The notes: a model not told the origin generated them from the sequence alone. Counted from the first letter of the stretch, positions 38,001 to 48,864 are shown. The stretch: 64,000 nt of DNA from Siphonodentalium dalli (GCA_032622095.1 CP136069.1:13932450-13996449); one strand, 5' to 3'. Made by a program: numbers and translations.

Positions 38001-39842
38001 TCTCTACATTAGTTATACACGTGGAGCGCGAAACAAGAATCTCTACATTAGTTATACACGCGGAGCGCGAAACGAATCTCTACATTAGTTATACACGCGG
38101 AGCGCGAAACAAGAATCTCTACATTAGTTATACACGTGGAGCGCGAAACGAATCTCTACGTTAGTTATACACGCGAAGCGTGAAACAAGAATCTCTACAT
38201 TAGTATACACGCGGAGCACGAAACAAGAATCTCTACATTAGTATACACGCGGAGCGCGAAACAAGAATCTCTACATTAGTTATACACGCGGAGCGCGAAA
38301 CAAGAATCTCTACATTAGTTATACATGTGGAGCGTGAAAAGAATCTCTACATTAGTTATACACGTGGAGCGCGAAACAAGAATCTCTACATTAGTTATAC
38401 ATGTGGAGCGTGAAAAGAATCTCTACATTAGTTATACACGCGGAGCGCGAAACAAGAATCTCTACATTAGTTATACATGTGGAGCGTGAAAAGAATCTCT
38501 ACATTAGTTATACACGCGGAGCGCGAAACAAGAATCTCTACATTAGTTATACACGTGGAGCGCGAAACAAGAATCTCTACATTAGTTATACACGTGGAGC
38601 GCGAAACAAGAATCTCTACATTAGTTATACACGTGGAGCGCGAAACAAGAATCTCTACATTAGTTATACATGTGGAGCGTGAAAAGAATCTCTACATTAG
38701 TTATACACGCGGAGCGCGAAACAAGAATCTCTACATTAGTTATACATGTGGAGCGTGAAAAGAATCTCTACATTAGTTATACACGCGGAGCGCGAAACAA
38801 GAATCTCTACATTAGTTATACATGTGGAGCGTGAAAAGAATCTCTACATTAGTTATACACGCGGAGCGCGAAACAAGAATCTCTACATTAGTTATACACG
38901 TGGAGCGCGAAACAAGAATCTCTACATTAGTTATACACGTGGAGCGCGAAACAAGAATCTCTACATTAGTTATACACGTGGAGCGCGAAACAAGAATCTC
39001 TACATTAGTTATACATGTGGAGCGTGAAAAGAATCTCTACATTAGTTATACACGCGGAGCGCGAAACAAGAATCTCTACATTAGTTATACATGTGGAGCG
39101 TGAAAAGAATCTCTACATTAGTTATACACGCGGAGCGCGAAACAAGAATCTCTACATTAGTTATACACGTGGAGCGCGAAACAAGAATCTCTACATTAGT
39201 ATACACGCGGAGCGCGAAACAAGAATCTCTACATTAGTTATACACGCGGAGCGCGAAACAAGAATCTCTACATTAGTATACACGCGGAGCGCGAAACAAG
39301 AATCTCTACATTAGTTATACACGCGGAACGCGAAACAAGAATCTCTACATTAGTTATACACGCGGAGCGCGAAACAAGAATCTCTACATTAGTTATACAC
39401 GCGGAACGCGAAACAAGAATCTCTACATTAGTTATACACGTGGAACGCGAAACAAGAATCTCTACATTAGTTATACACGTGGAGCTCGAAACAAGAATCT
39501 CTACATTAGTATACACGTGGAACGCGAAACAAGAATCTCTACTTTAGTTATACACGTGGAACGCGAAACAAGAATCTCTACATTAGTTATACACGTGGAA
39601 CGCGAAACAAGAATCTCTACATTAGTTATACACGTGGAGCTCGAAACAAGAATCTCTACATTAGTTATACACGTGGAACGCGAAACAAGAATCTCTACAT
39701 TAGTTATACACGTGGAACGCGAAACAAGAATCTCTACATTAGTTATACACGTGGAGCTCGAAACAAGAATCTCTACATTAGTATACACGCGGAGCACGAA
39801 ACAAGAATCTCTACATTAGTATACACGCGGAATGCGAAACAA
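35044..39842. repeat. Distal satellite, less regular, with 345-bp and about 2.1-kb duplications
   Basis: A block at 35245-35430 recurs at 37361-37546 (offset 2,116 bp). A 345-bp segment at 38401 is repeated at 38746. Here the ATGTGGAGCGTGAAAAG variant alternates with normal units in 76-bp pairs. The last 350 bp are homogeneous GTGGAACGCG and GTGGAGCTCG units. Confidence 0.75.
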
Positions 39843-39846
39843 CAAG

Positions 39847-40278
39847 CAAGTCTGGATATAGTGTGTCTGTGTATGAGGTACCCAGAGGGTTAATTTAGTG
39901 ATGCTACCATGCACAGCAGGCTAGCATCACCATTGGGGACACCATTCTGCTTAGGCCTCATTTTCTGGGAAGTATCTATAGTCTCAAATTAAATTAACAT
40001 GGTTTTTAGTTACTGTTTCCCTTCTGGTCAATTTCTCTATCCCCTAATTTGCTGAAGATAAATTGCATAATCGAGGTGACAAATAGGTGAACATCACCAA
40101 CTTCAACTGGGCTATTTCAATCTGATCCTAGATCTCTCATAGCAGTTGAAGCCAAAGCAGAATGAGCTTCCAAGAGGGTGAATTTAGTGATGCTAGGCCA
40201 CATTGCAGGACAGCGTCACTAAATTCACCATATGGGGAACTCATTCTGCAAATGACAGACAAACTATTTGAAGGCTTG
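39847..40278. mobile_element. hAT-type palindromic MITE, copy 8, abutting the satellite
   Basis: Left CAAGTCTGGATATAGTGTGT and right ACTATTTGAAGGCTTG. It begins 4 bp after the last satellite bases. Flanks ACAACAAG and AAGACAAG match at only 6 of 8, so the target duplication is doubtful. The interior has two hairpin modules and the GGCCTCATTTTCTGGGAAG middle. Confidence 0.75.
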
Positions 40279-40378
40279 AAGACAAGGATAATTTACACCA
40301 GTGAGTTAGCCAAATATACATTTAACAAGTCGCAACATATTGCAATGAAATCCATTAATTTGATTTAGGTACTATTAA

Positions 40379-40837
40379 CCCTTTACCCATCAGAACGGCC
40401 CTGTGCCAATGGATTCTCTTATAAATGCAAGTCGACCATAGGTCGCCTCGCATATATAAGAGAATGCATTGGCTTAACACATATTAAAAATGATAAAATT
40501 GTCAAAGAATGTAGAAAAATATTATAAAAAATGTTAAAAAATGTAAGAAAAAATTATAAAATTGTTAAAGAAAGTAAGAAAAAATGGTAAAAAGTAATAA
40601 AAAATGAATTTTTTTAAGGCAATGCATTCTCTTATATATGCGAGGCGACCTATGGTCGACTCGCATATATAAGAGAATGCATTGGCACAGGGCATAACTG
40701 TAACCATCACAATGTGGTCAATGAACCGCGGTTCCAATGATATCCATATTTGTATGGTGTTATTGAGACAGACGGAAGATATTTTAGGCTGTTGAAGCTT
40801 TATTTGGGCGTTTTTGGCCATTTTGTTGGGTAAAGGG
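40379..40837 (+). mobile_element. piggyBac-like element (ACCCAACA type), 459 bp, complete
   Basis: TTAA at 40375-40378 and 40838-40841. CCCTTTACCCATCAGAACGG faces TTTGTTGGGTAAAGGG. Two 69-nt hairpins (40402-40470 and 40617-40690) in opposite orientation flank an AT-rich middle. Confidence 0.9.
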
Positions 40838-40841
40838 TTAA

Positions 40842-41292
40842 GTTAAAATTATTTCTTAATCTTCTTGAATTGAATTGAAAGGCCAAAAAAAATATTCTAG
40901 ATTGAATTGTCAATGACCCAATGGAATTCAGAATAAAAAAAATTCGAAAAAAATATCCCTACCTACACTTATTATTTTAGACCATGTACATTTGTAACCC
41001 TAAACACAGGTATAAATTTTTTTGGTCTAAGATAAAGTGGAGAGAACATTGGTCTTCCACATCACAACCAAGCTAATGATTCTATGGGGGCCACAATTTA
41101 ACAGAGCTGATGCTTCTATCGGGATTATCCACACCACAACAGAGTTGATGCTTCTATCAGGATTAAATGTTTCAAAATAAAGGTTGACTGAGTATTTTGG
41201 TAACAAACTGTGTTGTTCAGTAATTTACTGGGGGTCATGGGTTTGCACGTCATCAGTTATTCGCACTATCTGTTGCAATCACCTCGTGGTCC
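40842..41292. other. No gene seen; one short direct repeat
   Basis: GAGCTGATGCTTCTATCGGG and GAGTTGATGCTTCTATCAGG lie about 44 bp apart (41105 and 41149). Nothing else supported. Confidence 0.5.
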
Positions 41293-41296
41293 ATTA

Positions 41297-41545
41297 ACCC
41301 TTTAATGATGGAAGTTCGCTGGTGCAGTATTAAAGACCCTGTGCCAGTGCATTATCTTATATATGTGATTCACCCATCGGGAGCCTTGCATATATAAGAG
41401 AATGCATTGGCTTACAAGGTCAAATTAAATATTGTTAGGCCAATGAATGTATTTTCTTATAAATGTGAGGCTCATTATGGGAGACTCATGTATAAAAGAG
41501 AATGCATTGGCACAGAGATTTTGCAAAATTCAGGAAGCTCCAGTC
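41297..41545. mobile_element. GCTGGTGCAG-type piggyBac-like MITE
   Basis: TTAACCCTTTAATGATGGAA, then CGCTGGTGCAGTATTAAAG, two diverged hairpins in opposite orientation (about 41340-41412 and 41437-41512) and AGGAAGCTCCAGTCACAGAA. It is the fullest member of this second family here. The right TTAA is not clear. Confidence 0.65.
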
Positions 41546-41623
41546 ACAGAAGGCTTAAAGTGACACTGTACACCAATTTCAATACATTCCTTGTAGTAAC
41601 AATCGTCTAGTATTGATAATATA

Positions 41624-41730
41624 CAGCAATGCCCTAAATAATCGACTCCTTAACCATAGCAGAATTATGGGTAATTTTTCAGAATTTAGTCGGAAATATG
41701 GCTTGTTGCCATTCATCAGAAAGCTCTAAT
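41624..41730. mobile_element. Foldback element, left half (copy 12)
   Basis: It begins CAGCAATGCCC after TA and stops at AGAAAGCTCT, the hairpin turn. No right arm. Confidence 0.8.
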
Positions 41731-41820
41731 CTCCCCATCACAGAAAACTGCTCTGTCAGCCTCTGTGATAGTAGCTGTATCATAGACAGCTAAGATGTTG
41801 CAATAGAAGCTCATGTGTAT

Positions 41821-42281
41821 AAATACCAGCCTGCAGCTAATGACAAATTATTAAAGTTTAAATAGCAGCCCGCAGCTAATGACAAAATATTGAAGTTTAA
41901 ATAGCAGCCCGCAGGTAATGACAAAATATTAAAGTTTAAATACCAGCCCGCAGCTAATGACAAAATATTAAAGTTTAAATACCAGCCTGTAACAAAATAT
42001 TAAAATATAAATACCAGCCCGCAATTAATAACAAAATATTAAAGTTTGAATACCAACCCGCAGTTAATGACAAAATATTAAAGTTTAAATACCAGCCCGC
42101 AGCTAATGACAAAATATTGAAGTTTAAATACCAGCCCGCAGCTAATGACAAAATATTAAAGTTTAAATACCAGCCTGCAGGTAATGACAAAATATTAAAG
42201 TTTAAATATCAGCCCGCAGCTAATGACAAAATATTGAAGTTTAAATACCAGCCCGCAGCTAATGACAAAATATTAAAGTTT
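41821..42281. repeat. 39-bp tandem repeat, about 12 units
   Basis: The unit is AAATACCAGCCCGCAGCTAA followed by TGACAAAATATTAAAGTTT. One unit is shortened near 41985. It is unrelated in sequence to the large satellite although the period is the same. The antisense open frame is compositional. Confidence 0.9.
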
Positions 42282-42316
42282 AGATTAGATTAACTGATGA
42301 CATAGGTCAACAAAAT

Positions 42317-42480
42317 AATCCTCCATTATGTTTTTCTGATCATGCCAAGGAATGATCAGAAAAATTTGCATCAAAATTGAAGAAAATAAAGAAATGGCCC
42401 AGAATGCCCTCAATTTATCATGTTATAACGTACTCAGTCTGTTGCATCATGGGACAGTATCATTGCTTGAAAAGCGTAAA
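42317..42480. repeat. Dispersed repeat shared with 44640-44800
   Basis: TTTTCTGATCATG, AATTTGCATC and GAAATGGCCCAGAA occur in the same order at both places, with differing spacing. Probably two old copies of one element. Confidence 0.55.
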
Positions 42481-43183
42481 CTAACGAGAGGCCGATCACG
42501 ATCGGCAGATGTTTAACCCATACCTTGGCGCTAGCGATTAGCTATAACTGATAATTGGTCAAAGATATGATCACAGTAAAAAAAATACATATATGAGTAC
42601 CTAACTTAAAATCAAAAGCTAAAATAATTTGTCTTAAGAAGGGGTTAAAGTAATTGGGGTGGAGGAGAAGTCGTTCTAAATCTCATAACTCCATCCCTAT
42701 TCACACAAGGACCTCTCACTGTGAGATCCAATTGTTTAGCCATTAATCAATTTGACAGATAGGATAAACAATTATCCAGCCAGCAGGTTGTTCATCTTTA
42801 CCTTCATACAACCACCTCCTAGAGCTACATGTATGTAACATATGTTATCACTCAATTAATAACAGATTTCGCTTGGAATGACATCTATTAAAGGTATTCT
42901 CATATACTATGGATATTGGATGTTCACATGACAATTTATTGATATCATTATATTACATGCAACTATTGCAATAAAATCTTCACATTTTCAATACAGGACT
43001 TCACAACTAATTAATGAAATACAACTAAAACAAATTACCTTTAGTGTCAATGACAAATTTTGTTTTTAATTAAATTTTGTTTTTATTATTATAAAAGTTT
43101 TTAAATATTTGTTTATGTTAAATTAAGCGAGGAAATTCAATCTAAAAAAAATATGAAAAATCAAAATTTCAAATTTAAAAAAA
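42481..43183. other. No gene seen
   Basis: AT-rich sequence with a small palindrome, GGCCGATCACGATCGGC, at about 42491. No open frame of note. Confidence 0.5.
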
Positions 43184-43430
43184 AAGGGTCATACCTCCTT
43201 TAAAATAAATTGGATCGAACCCATATTCAAACTCGAACTGTATTTTGGGATGAGAAACCTATATACAATATTTGGTTCTGATCAAATAGAAATTGTTAGA
43301 GTTATCGCATTATGCCTAAAGTGTCTACAAACTGACAGACAGACGGATGGACAGACGAGTGGTCAATCCGGACATTGACACTATGTGTAATATACCATAC
43401 TATGGTATAGGTACACATAAAAAGTTTTAT
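43184..43430. repeat. Dispersed AGGGCCATAACTCC-type repeat, single unit with tail
   Basis: Diverged unit (AAAAGGGTCATACCTCCTTT, GGATCGAACCCATATTC) followed by GACAGACAGACGG and a small hairpin, ATACCATACTATGGTATAGG. The layout repeats at 43974-44510. I associate this type with mollusc genomes, from memory only. Confidence 0.6.
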
Positions 43431-43973
43431 CTCATGCAGAGTACAAAAAAAATTCTTCAAACCTGGTGTGCCCCTTTAATATTTCAATTCACATTTGTAA
43501 CCAATTGAAATCAATGTCGAAAAAGCTTTCCATTAATATATAGATAAAACAAACTAGACCTACATTTCTAAGTGTTATGAACAATTATTTAGTTCCCATA
43601 GACTGATACAGAGCTCTCAAGTTTTTAAAAGTTTGAAAACCAAAGTTGTCTTCCCATGCAACCAACAAAATTCCAATGGTAATGCTATCAAACAATGAAA
43701 CCAGATTATGCCTTTAAGATGAAATTTAAATAACCATGCATATATTCCACCTATGATATGACCAGAGGAACTTAGCTCTATAATGTATATGTGATAAAGC
43801 CAACACATCACCTAGCAGATAATAAACTCAATACAAGAGAGAGAAACTTAATGGCATTGTAACTTGATACTATATCTGTGTCTTCACAGCATTGCGAAGG
43901 TGATTTATTAGATACTATCTAGACAGTGCCACCTGTGTATCTTTGATATATATCAGTGATGAATAAAATAATC
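43431..43973. other. No gene seen
   Basis: Unremarkable AT-rich sequence between two copies of the dispersed repeat. Confidence 0.5.
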
Positions 43974-44510
43974 AAAGGGCCATAACTCCATTGATAAGTA
44001 CCGGATCAAACCCAAAATCGAACTTGATCTGTATTTTGAGTTGAGAAACTCACATACAAAATTTAGTTCCTATCAGTTGAAAAATTATTGATTTATCAAA
44101 GTGTTCATGAATTCTATATCAAAGGGCCATAACTCCTTTAAAAACAATCGGATCAAACCCATATTCGAACTTGATCTGTATTTTGGTCCGAGAAACTCGC
44201 ATACCAAATTTGATTCTGATCAGATAAATTTTTTTTGAGTTGTGGTAGCATGCATGAATTCTAAGTCGAAAAAGGGCCATAACTCCGTAAAAAAATCTCG
44301 GATCGAACCCATATTCGAACTCGATCTGTATTTGGTGCTGACAAATTCATATACAAAATTTGGTTCCGATCAGATAGAAAATATTTCAGTTATCGCACCA
44401 TGCGTAAAGTGTCTACAGACAGACAGACAGACAGACGGACTAACGACGAGTGGTCAATCCGGACAACGACACTATGTTTACCATACTATGGTATGGGTAA
44501 ACATAAAAAC
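43974..44510. repeat. AGGGCCATAACTCC repeat, three tandem units plus tail
   Basis: Units start at 43974, 44121 and 44271 (spacing about 147-150 bp). Each runs from AAAGGGCCATAACTCC through GAACTTGATCTGTATTTTGG to CAGATAAATT. Only the last has the tail with (GACA)n and the hairpin GTTTACCATACTATGG / GTATGGGTAAAC. A head-to-tail SINE-like or tail-bearing repeat is possible; no polymerase III box is evident to me. Confidence 0.65.
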
Positions 44511-44831
44511 TCCCATTGGGGTGATTGGCATAATGAGCATCCGTTTAATAGTCTGCAGGGATTCCGCATTAACATATCCTACATATCCAGTGAGATCTGG
44601 AGACATGGTTCTACCAAACTATCGGCCGTTATTTTTGCCTTAACTCTTTTAATGTTTTCTGATCATGACTGGGAACAATTTAAATTTGCATCCGATTGAA
44701 ATTGAAGAAATGGCCCAGAAATGTTCTCCAGTTATAACATGTTTATGTCATTTACCTAATGGGAAGGTCTTGTAGCTTCAAAAGTGATAACTTATAACTC
44801 CCCACAGTGTGATAGTCCTAACAAGTGCCTG

Positions 44832-45495
44832 TTTACTAGTCATTAGGGATTCAGCATGTCTCCTTTACTAGTCATTAGGGATTCAGCATGTCTCCTTTAC
44901 TAGTCATTAGGGATTCAGCATGTCTCCTTTACTAGTCATTAGGGATTCAGCATGTCTCCTTTACTAGTCATTAGGGATTCAGCATGTCTCCTTTACTAGT
45001 CATTAGGGATTCAGCATGTCTCCTTTACTAGTCATTAGGGATTCAGCATGTCTCCTTTACTAGTCTATAGGGATTCAGCATGTCTCCTTTACTAGTCATT
45101 AGGGATTCAGCATGTCTCCTTTACTAGTCATTAGGGATTCAGCATGTCTCCTTTACTAGTCATTAGGGATTCAGCATGTCTCCTTTACTAGTCTATAGGG
45201 ATTCAGCATGTCTCCTTTACTAGTCATTAGGGATTCAGCATGTCTCCTTTACTAGTCATTAGGGATTCAGCATGTCTCCTTTACTAGTCTATAGGGATTC
45301 AGCATGTCTCCTTTACTAGTCATTAGGGATTCAGCATGTCTCCTTTACTAGTCATTAGGGATTCAGCATGTCTCCTTTACTAGTCATTAGGGATTCAGCA
45401 TGTCTCCTTTACTAGTCATTAGGGATTCAGCATGTCTCCTTTACTAGTCATTAGGGATTCAGAATGTCTCCTTTACTAGTCCATAGGGATTCAGC
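44832..45495. repeat. 32-bp tandem repeat, about 20 units
   Basis: The unit is TTTACTAGTCATTAGGGATT followed by CAGCATGTCTCC. Nearly all units are identical; a few have TCTATAGGG in place of TCATTAGGG. The homogeneity implies recent expansion. Confidence 0.95.
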
Positions 45496-45593
45496 GTTTC
45501 TTGATAATTGATTTTGTATTCAGTGATAAAACTACAGGACCCAACACTCAGACCAGAAATTGGTCAATATTCAGATGGAGTTTCTATAAACTA

Positions 45594-45806
45594 CAGTAAT
45601 GCCCTAAATAATTGACTCCTTAACCACGGCAGAATTATGGGTAATTTTTCAGGATTCAGTCCGAAATAAGGCTTGTTGCCATTCATTGGAAAACTCTCAG
45701 TGAGAGCTTTCCAATAAATGGCAACAAGCCTTATTTCCGACTAAATCCTGAAATATTACCCATAATTCTGCTGTGGTTAAGGAGTCGATTATTTAGGGCA
45801 TCACTG
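45594..45806. mobile_element. TA-flanked foldback element, copy 13
   Basis: Complete. Two private variants are mirrored between arms: AAATAAGGCTTG with CAAGCCTTATTT, and CATTGGAAA with TTTCCAAT. Confidence 0.9.
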
Positions 45807-45884
45807 TATATTACTCAGAGAGAGATTTATTTTCATGAGATTACTGGGACTCATCCATTCCTTTAAAATAGGATCTAACATGAC

Positions 45885-46398
45885 AAAGCCTTCAAATAGC
45901 GTGTCTGTCATTTGCAGAATGAGGTCCCCAGAGGGTGAATTTAGTGACGCTATCCCGCATAGCGGGCTAGCATCACCAAATTCACCCTCTAGGGACCTCA
46001 TTCTGCTCAGGCTTTATCTGCTATGGGAGACATAGACTCAGATTGAAGTACCCAAATGATGAATATTGTGATGTACACCCAATGGGAACCTCGATTATGC
46101 AATGTGTTGTCTGCCAATTTGGGGATATAGAGAAACTAAACGAAAAAAGAAATAGATTATATGTGTAGAAGTTTCTATAGAAATTTGATAATAAAGAAAC
46201 TTTCCAGAGAAGATGAGTCCAAAGCAGAATGAGGTCCCCATAGGGTGAATTTAGTAACGCTATCCCACACAGCAGGCCAGTATCATCAAATTCACCCTCT
46301 TGGGATCTCATTCTGCTGGTGAATTTGTTGATGCTAGCCTGCTGTGCGGGATAGCGACACTGAACTCACGCTCTGGAGGCACACAATTTGCAGACTTG
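45885..46398. mobile_element. hAT-type palindromic MITE, copy 9, with target duplication
   Basis: Left AAAGCCTTCAAATAGCGTGT, right ATTTGCAGACTTG. Flanks AACATGAC (45877-45884) and AACATTAC (46399-46406) match at 7 of 8. The interior has two hairpin modules plus a disrupted third one near 46310. Confidence 0.8.
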
Positions 46399-46457
46399 AA
46401 CATTACTACCATTCTCAAATTCTCAAATAACTGCAGGCTGCATTCAAATGTTTTTAA

Positions 46458-46837
46458 CCCTTTAACCAACAGAAGGGCCCTGTGCCAATGCATTCTCTTA
46501 TATATGCGAGTCGACCATAGGTCGCCTCGCATATATAAGAGAATGCATTGGCTTAACACATTAAAAATAATAAAATTGTTAAAGAATGTAAGAAAAAATG
46601 GTAAAATTTTTTTATTTAGGCCAATGCATTCTCTTATATATGCGAGGCGACCTATGGTCGACTCGCATATATAAGAGAATGCATTGGCAAAGGGCATAAC
46701 TGTAACTATCACAATGTGGTCAAGGAGCCGGTTCCAATGATATCCATATTTGTATGGTTCTATTGAGACAGACCGAAGATATTTTAGGCTGTTGAAGCTT
46801 TATTTGGGCGTTTTTGGCCGGTTTGTTGGGTAAAGGG
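46458..46837 (+). mobile_element. piggyBac-like element, 380 bp, complete
   Basis: TTAA at 46454-46457 and 46838-46841. CCCTTTAACCAACAG faces TTTGTTGGGTAAAGGG. Two 69-nt hairpins (46483-46553, 46617-46690), then the GTGGTCAAGGAGCCGGTTCC shoulder. Confidence 0.9.
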
Positions 46838-47055
46838 TTAATGAATTACAGGCTCCCATCTAGAGGTCACCCCGATAGATTGATCAATTTCCGACATGCA
46901 GGTATGTGTACCATCATATCGATATTGGATGTTGTTACTTGGAGTTAGATATTGCCAACTATAGGCTAGTACATGTACAGGTATATAGCGATTCGTGACC
47001 TATGTTCAGTACATTGATATGGAGATGAAGGTCAGTTGTCATGGTATTGAAATAA

Positions 47056-47497
47056 GAAGTTTCTATAGGAATTAGCTAAATAAAGAAACTTTCCAGATAA
47101 GATGAGGCCTAAGCAGAATGAGGTCACCAGAGGGTGAATTTGGTGATGCTAGCCCACATTGCTTAGGCCTCAACTTCTCCAGAAAGTTTCTTTATTATCA
47201 GTTTTCTATAGAAACTTCTTCACACAGATTGTATTTCTTTTTTAGTTTAGTTTCTCTATATCCCCCAATTGGCAGATGACACATTGCATAATCGACGTTC
47301 CCAATGGGTGTACATCACAATATTCACCATTTGGGAACTTCAATCTGAGTCTTTCTCCCATAGCAGATGAGACATGCAGAATGAGGTCCCAAGAGGGTGA
47401 GTTTGGTGATGCTAGCCCACTGTGCAGGATAGCATCACTAAATTCACCCTCTGAGGACCTCATTCTGCAAATGACAGGCACACTAAACTTAGGCTTG
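47056..47497. mobile_element. hAT-type palindromic MITE, copy 10, rearranged
   Basis: The first part is itself a hairpin: AGAAGTTTCTATAGG...GAGGCCTAAGC faces GCTTAGGCCTC...TCTATAGAAACTTCT (47056-47220). The second part is a normal right half ending CTAAACTTAGGCTTG. No intact left terminus. Confidence 0.65.
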
Positions 47498-47671
47498 TAA
47501 GGGTAAATGTGAAATAAAATACATAAAGTAAAACAACTCACCTGCCTTGTAGATATCAGGTTCACCACAGACCCTCAGTCGACTGTGAAATCTGCAGACA
47601 CAAAAAAGAAGAAAATTGAATGATTTAAGGCCACATGATGATATTTGAAGACTAAATTTTGCTTTCATGAC

Positions 47672-48126
47672 CAAGCCTGCAAATAGCGTGTCTGTCATTT
47701 GCAGAATGAGGTCCCCAGAGGGTAAATTTAGTGATGCTATCCCGCATAGCGTGCTAGCATAACTAAATTCACCCTCTGGGGACCTCATTCTGCTAAGTCC
47801 CTCAACTGCTATGGCAGACCTATGATCAGATTGAAGTTCCCCAGTTGAAGTTGGTGATGTTCACCCATTGGGCACCTCAATTATTAATTTTATCTTCTGC
47901 AAATTAGGGGATATAGAAACTTCCTAGAATGGAAATGTAACTAAAAATAATGTGAATTTGATACTATAGATACTTCCCAGAAGATGAGGCCTAAGCAGAA
48001 TGACTCTGAATGAGGTCTCCAGATGGTGAATTTGGTGATGCTAGCCCACTTTGCGTGATAGCATCACTAAATACACCCTCTGGGGACCTCATTCTGCAAA
48101 TGACAGACACGCTATTTGCAGACTTG
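47672..48126. mobile_element. hAT-type palindromic MITE, copy 11, perfect 8-bp duplication
   Basis: Ends CAAGCCTGCAAATAGCGTGT and ACGCTATTTGCAGACTTG. TTCATGAC stands at 47664-47671 and again at 48127-48134, an exact 8-bp duplication. This copy (455 bp) best defines the family: terminal repeat, hairpin module, 200-bp middle, second hairpin module, terminal repeat. It inserted beside or in a GCTGGTGCAG-type element. Confidence 0.92.
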
Positions 48127-48372
48127 TTCATGACGTGAGCTGCACTGGTGCAGTATTAATGATCCTGTTCCAGTGCATTCTATTATATATGCGAGCCTTC
48201 CATAGGGAGCCTTGCATATATAAGAGAATGCACTGGCTAAGCTAAATAGTGTTAGGCCAATGTATTCTCTTATATATGCGAGGCTCCCTATGGAAGCCTC
48301 ACATTTATAAGAGAATGCATTGGCATAGGGTTTTTACAAAATTTCAGGAAGCTCCAGTCATGAAACGGTTAT
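48127..48372. mobile_element. GCTGGTGCAG-type piggyBac-like element, second copy
   Basis: CACTGGTGCAGTATTAATGA, two diverged hairpins (48170-48235, 48255-48326) and AGGAAGCTCCAGTCATGAAA. The left end is replaced by the adjoining hAT MITE. Confidence 0.65.
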
Positions 48373-48394
48373 GTAGAAAAGTTTTGTTTGCTGT

Positions 48395-48835
48395 TAACCC
48401 TATCAGGACGGCAGCTGTGCTAGTGCAGCATTAAAATCCTATGCCAGTCCATATTATCTTACATATGCGAGTCTCACATATACAGTAATGCTCTAATTAA
48501 TCGACTCCTTAAACACAGCAGAATTATGGGTAACTTTTCAGGATTTAGTCGGAAATATGGCTTGTTGCCATTCATCGGAAAGCTCTCCCGGATGAATGGC
48601 AACAAGCCATATTTCCGACTAAATCCTGAAAAGTTACCCATAATTCTGCTGTGGTTAAGAGGACGATTAATTAGAGCATTACTGTAGCTTACAATGTCAA
48701 GGTAAATACTGTTAGGCCAATGTGTTCTCTTATACATGTATATGCGAGGCTCCCTATGTAAGACTTGCATATATAAGTGAATGCATTGGCACAGGGTTTT
48801 TAAATTTCAGGAAGCTCCAGTCAAGGTAGGGATAA
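48395..48835. mobile_element. GCTGGTGCAG-type element split by a foldback insertion
   Basis: TTAACCCTATCAGGACGGCA starts the left part, which breaks at CTCACATA. The right part resumes after the foldback with CTTACAATGTCAAGG and ends AGGAAGCTCCAGTC. Nesting gives an order of events: this element first, foldback later. Confidence 0.7.
48483..48684. mobile_element. TA-flanked foldback element, copy 14 (nested)
   Basis: CAGTAATGCTC to GAGCATTACTG with TA on both sides. The centre is slightly shortened (AGCTCTCCCGGATGAATGG), so the tip of the palindrome is lost. It interrupts a GCTGGTGCAG-type element. Confidence 0.9.
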
Positions 48836-48864
48836 TAACTGAGACAATATATAAATTTTAATGT

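Larger units (their letters stand above)
22476..39842. repeat. 39-bp satellite array, 17.4 kb, about 450 units
   Basis: The unit is GCGAAACAAGAATCTCTACA followed by TTAGTTATACACGCGGAGC (39 bp). Three common indels give 38 bp (TTAGTATAC) and 37 bp (GAAACGAATC or GAAAAGAATC). Substitutions cluster in the CpG-rich part (CACGTGG, GAGCACG, GAGCGTG, GAGTGCG) plus GAACGCG and GAGCTCG. A 39-bp unit encodes 13 residues per frame without stops on either strand, which yields repetitive open frames such as ETRISTLVIHVER and RNKNLYISYTRGA; the 37-38-bp variants shift frame. No start context, signal or known domain, so not coding. Identical units follow one another with no unique spacers, so it is not a CRISPR array. 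Confidence 0.98.

Noticed and set aside
22476-39842. CRISPR array
   Set aside because: The 39-bp units abut directly with no unique spacers, and the surroundings are eukaryotic.
22476-39842. Centromere
   Set aside because: Higher-order satellite alone is not proof; the array is only 17 kb and MITE-flanked, and the window holds no other centromere evidence.
44405-44440. Simple (GACA)n microsatellite as an independent locus
   Set aside because: The run is part of the dispersed repeat tail and recurs at 43335.
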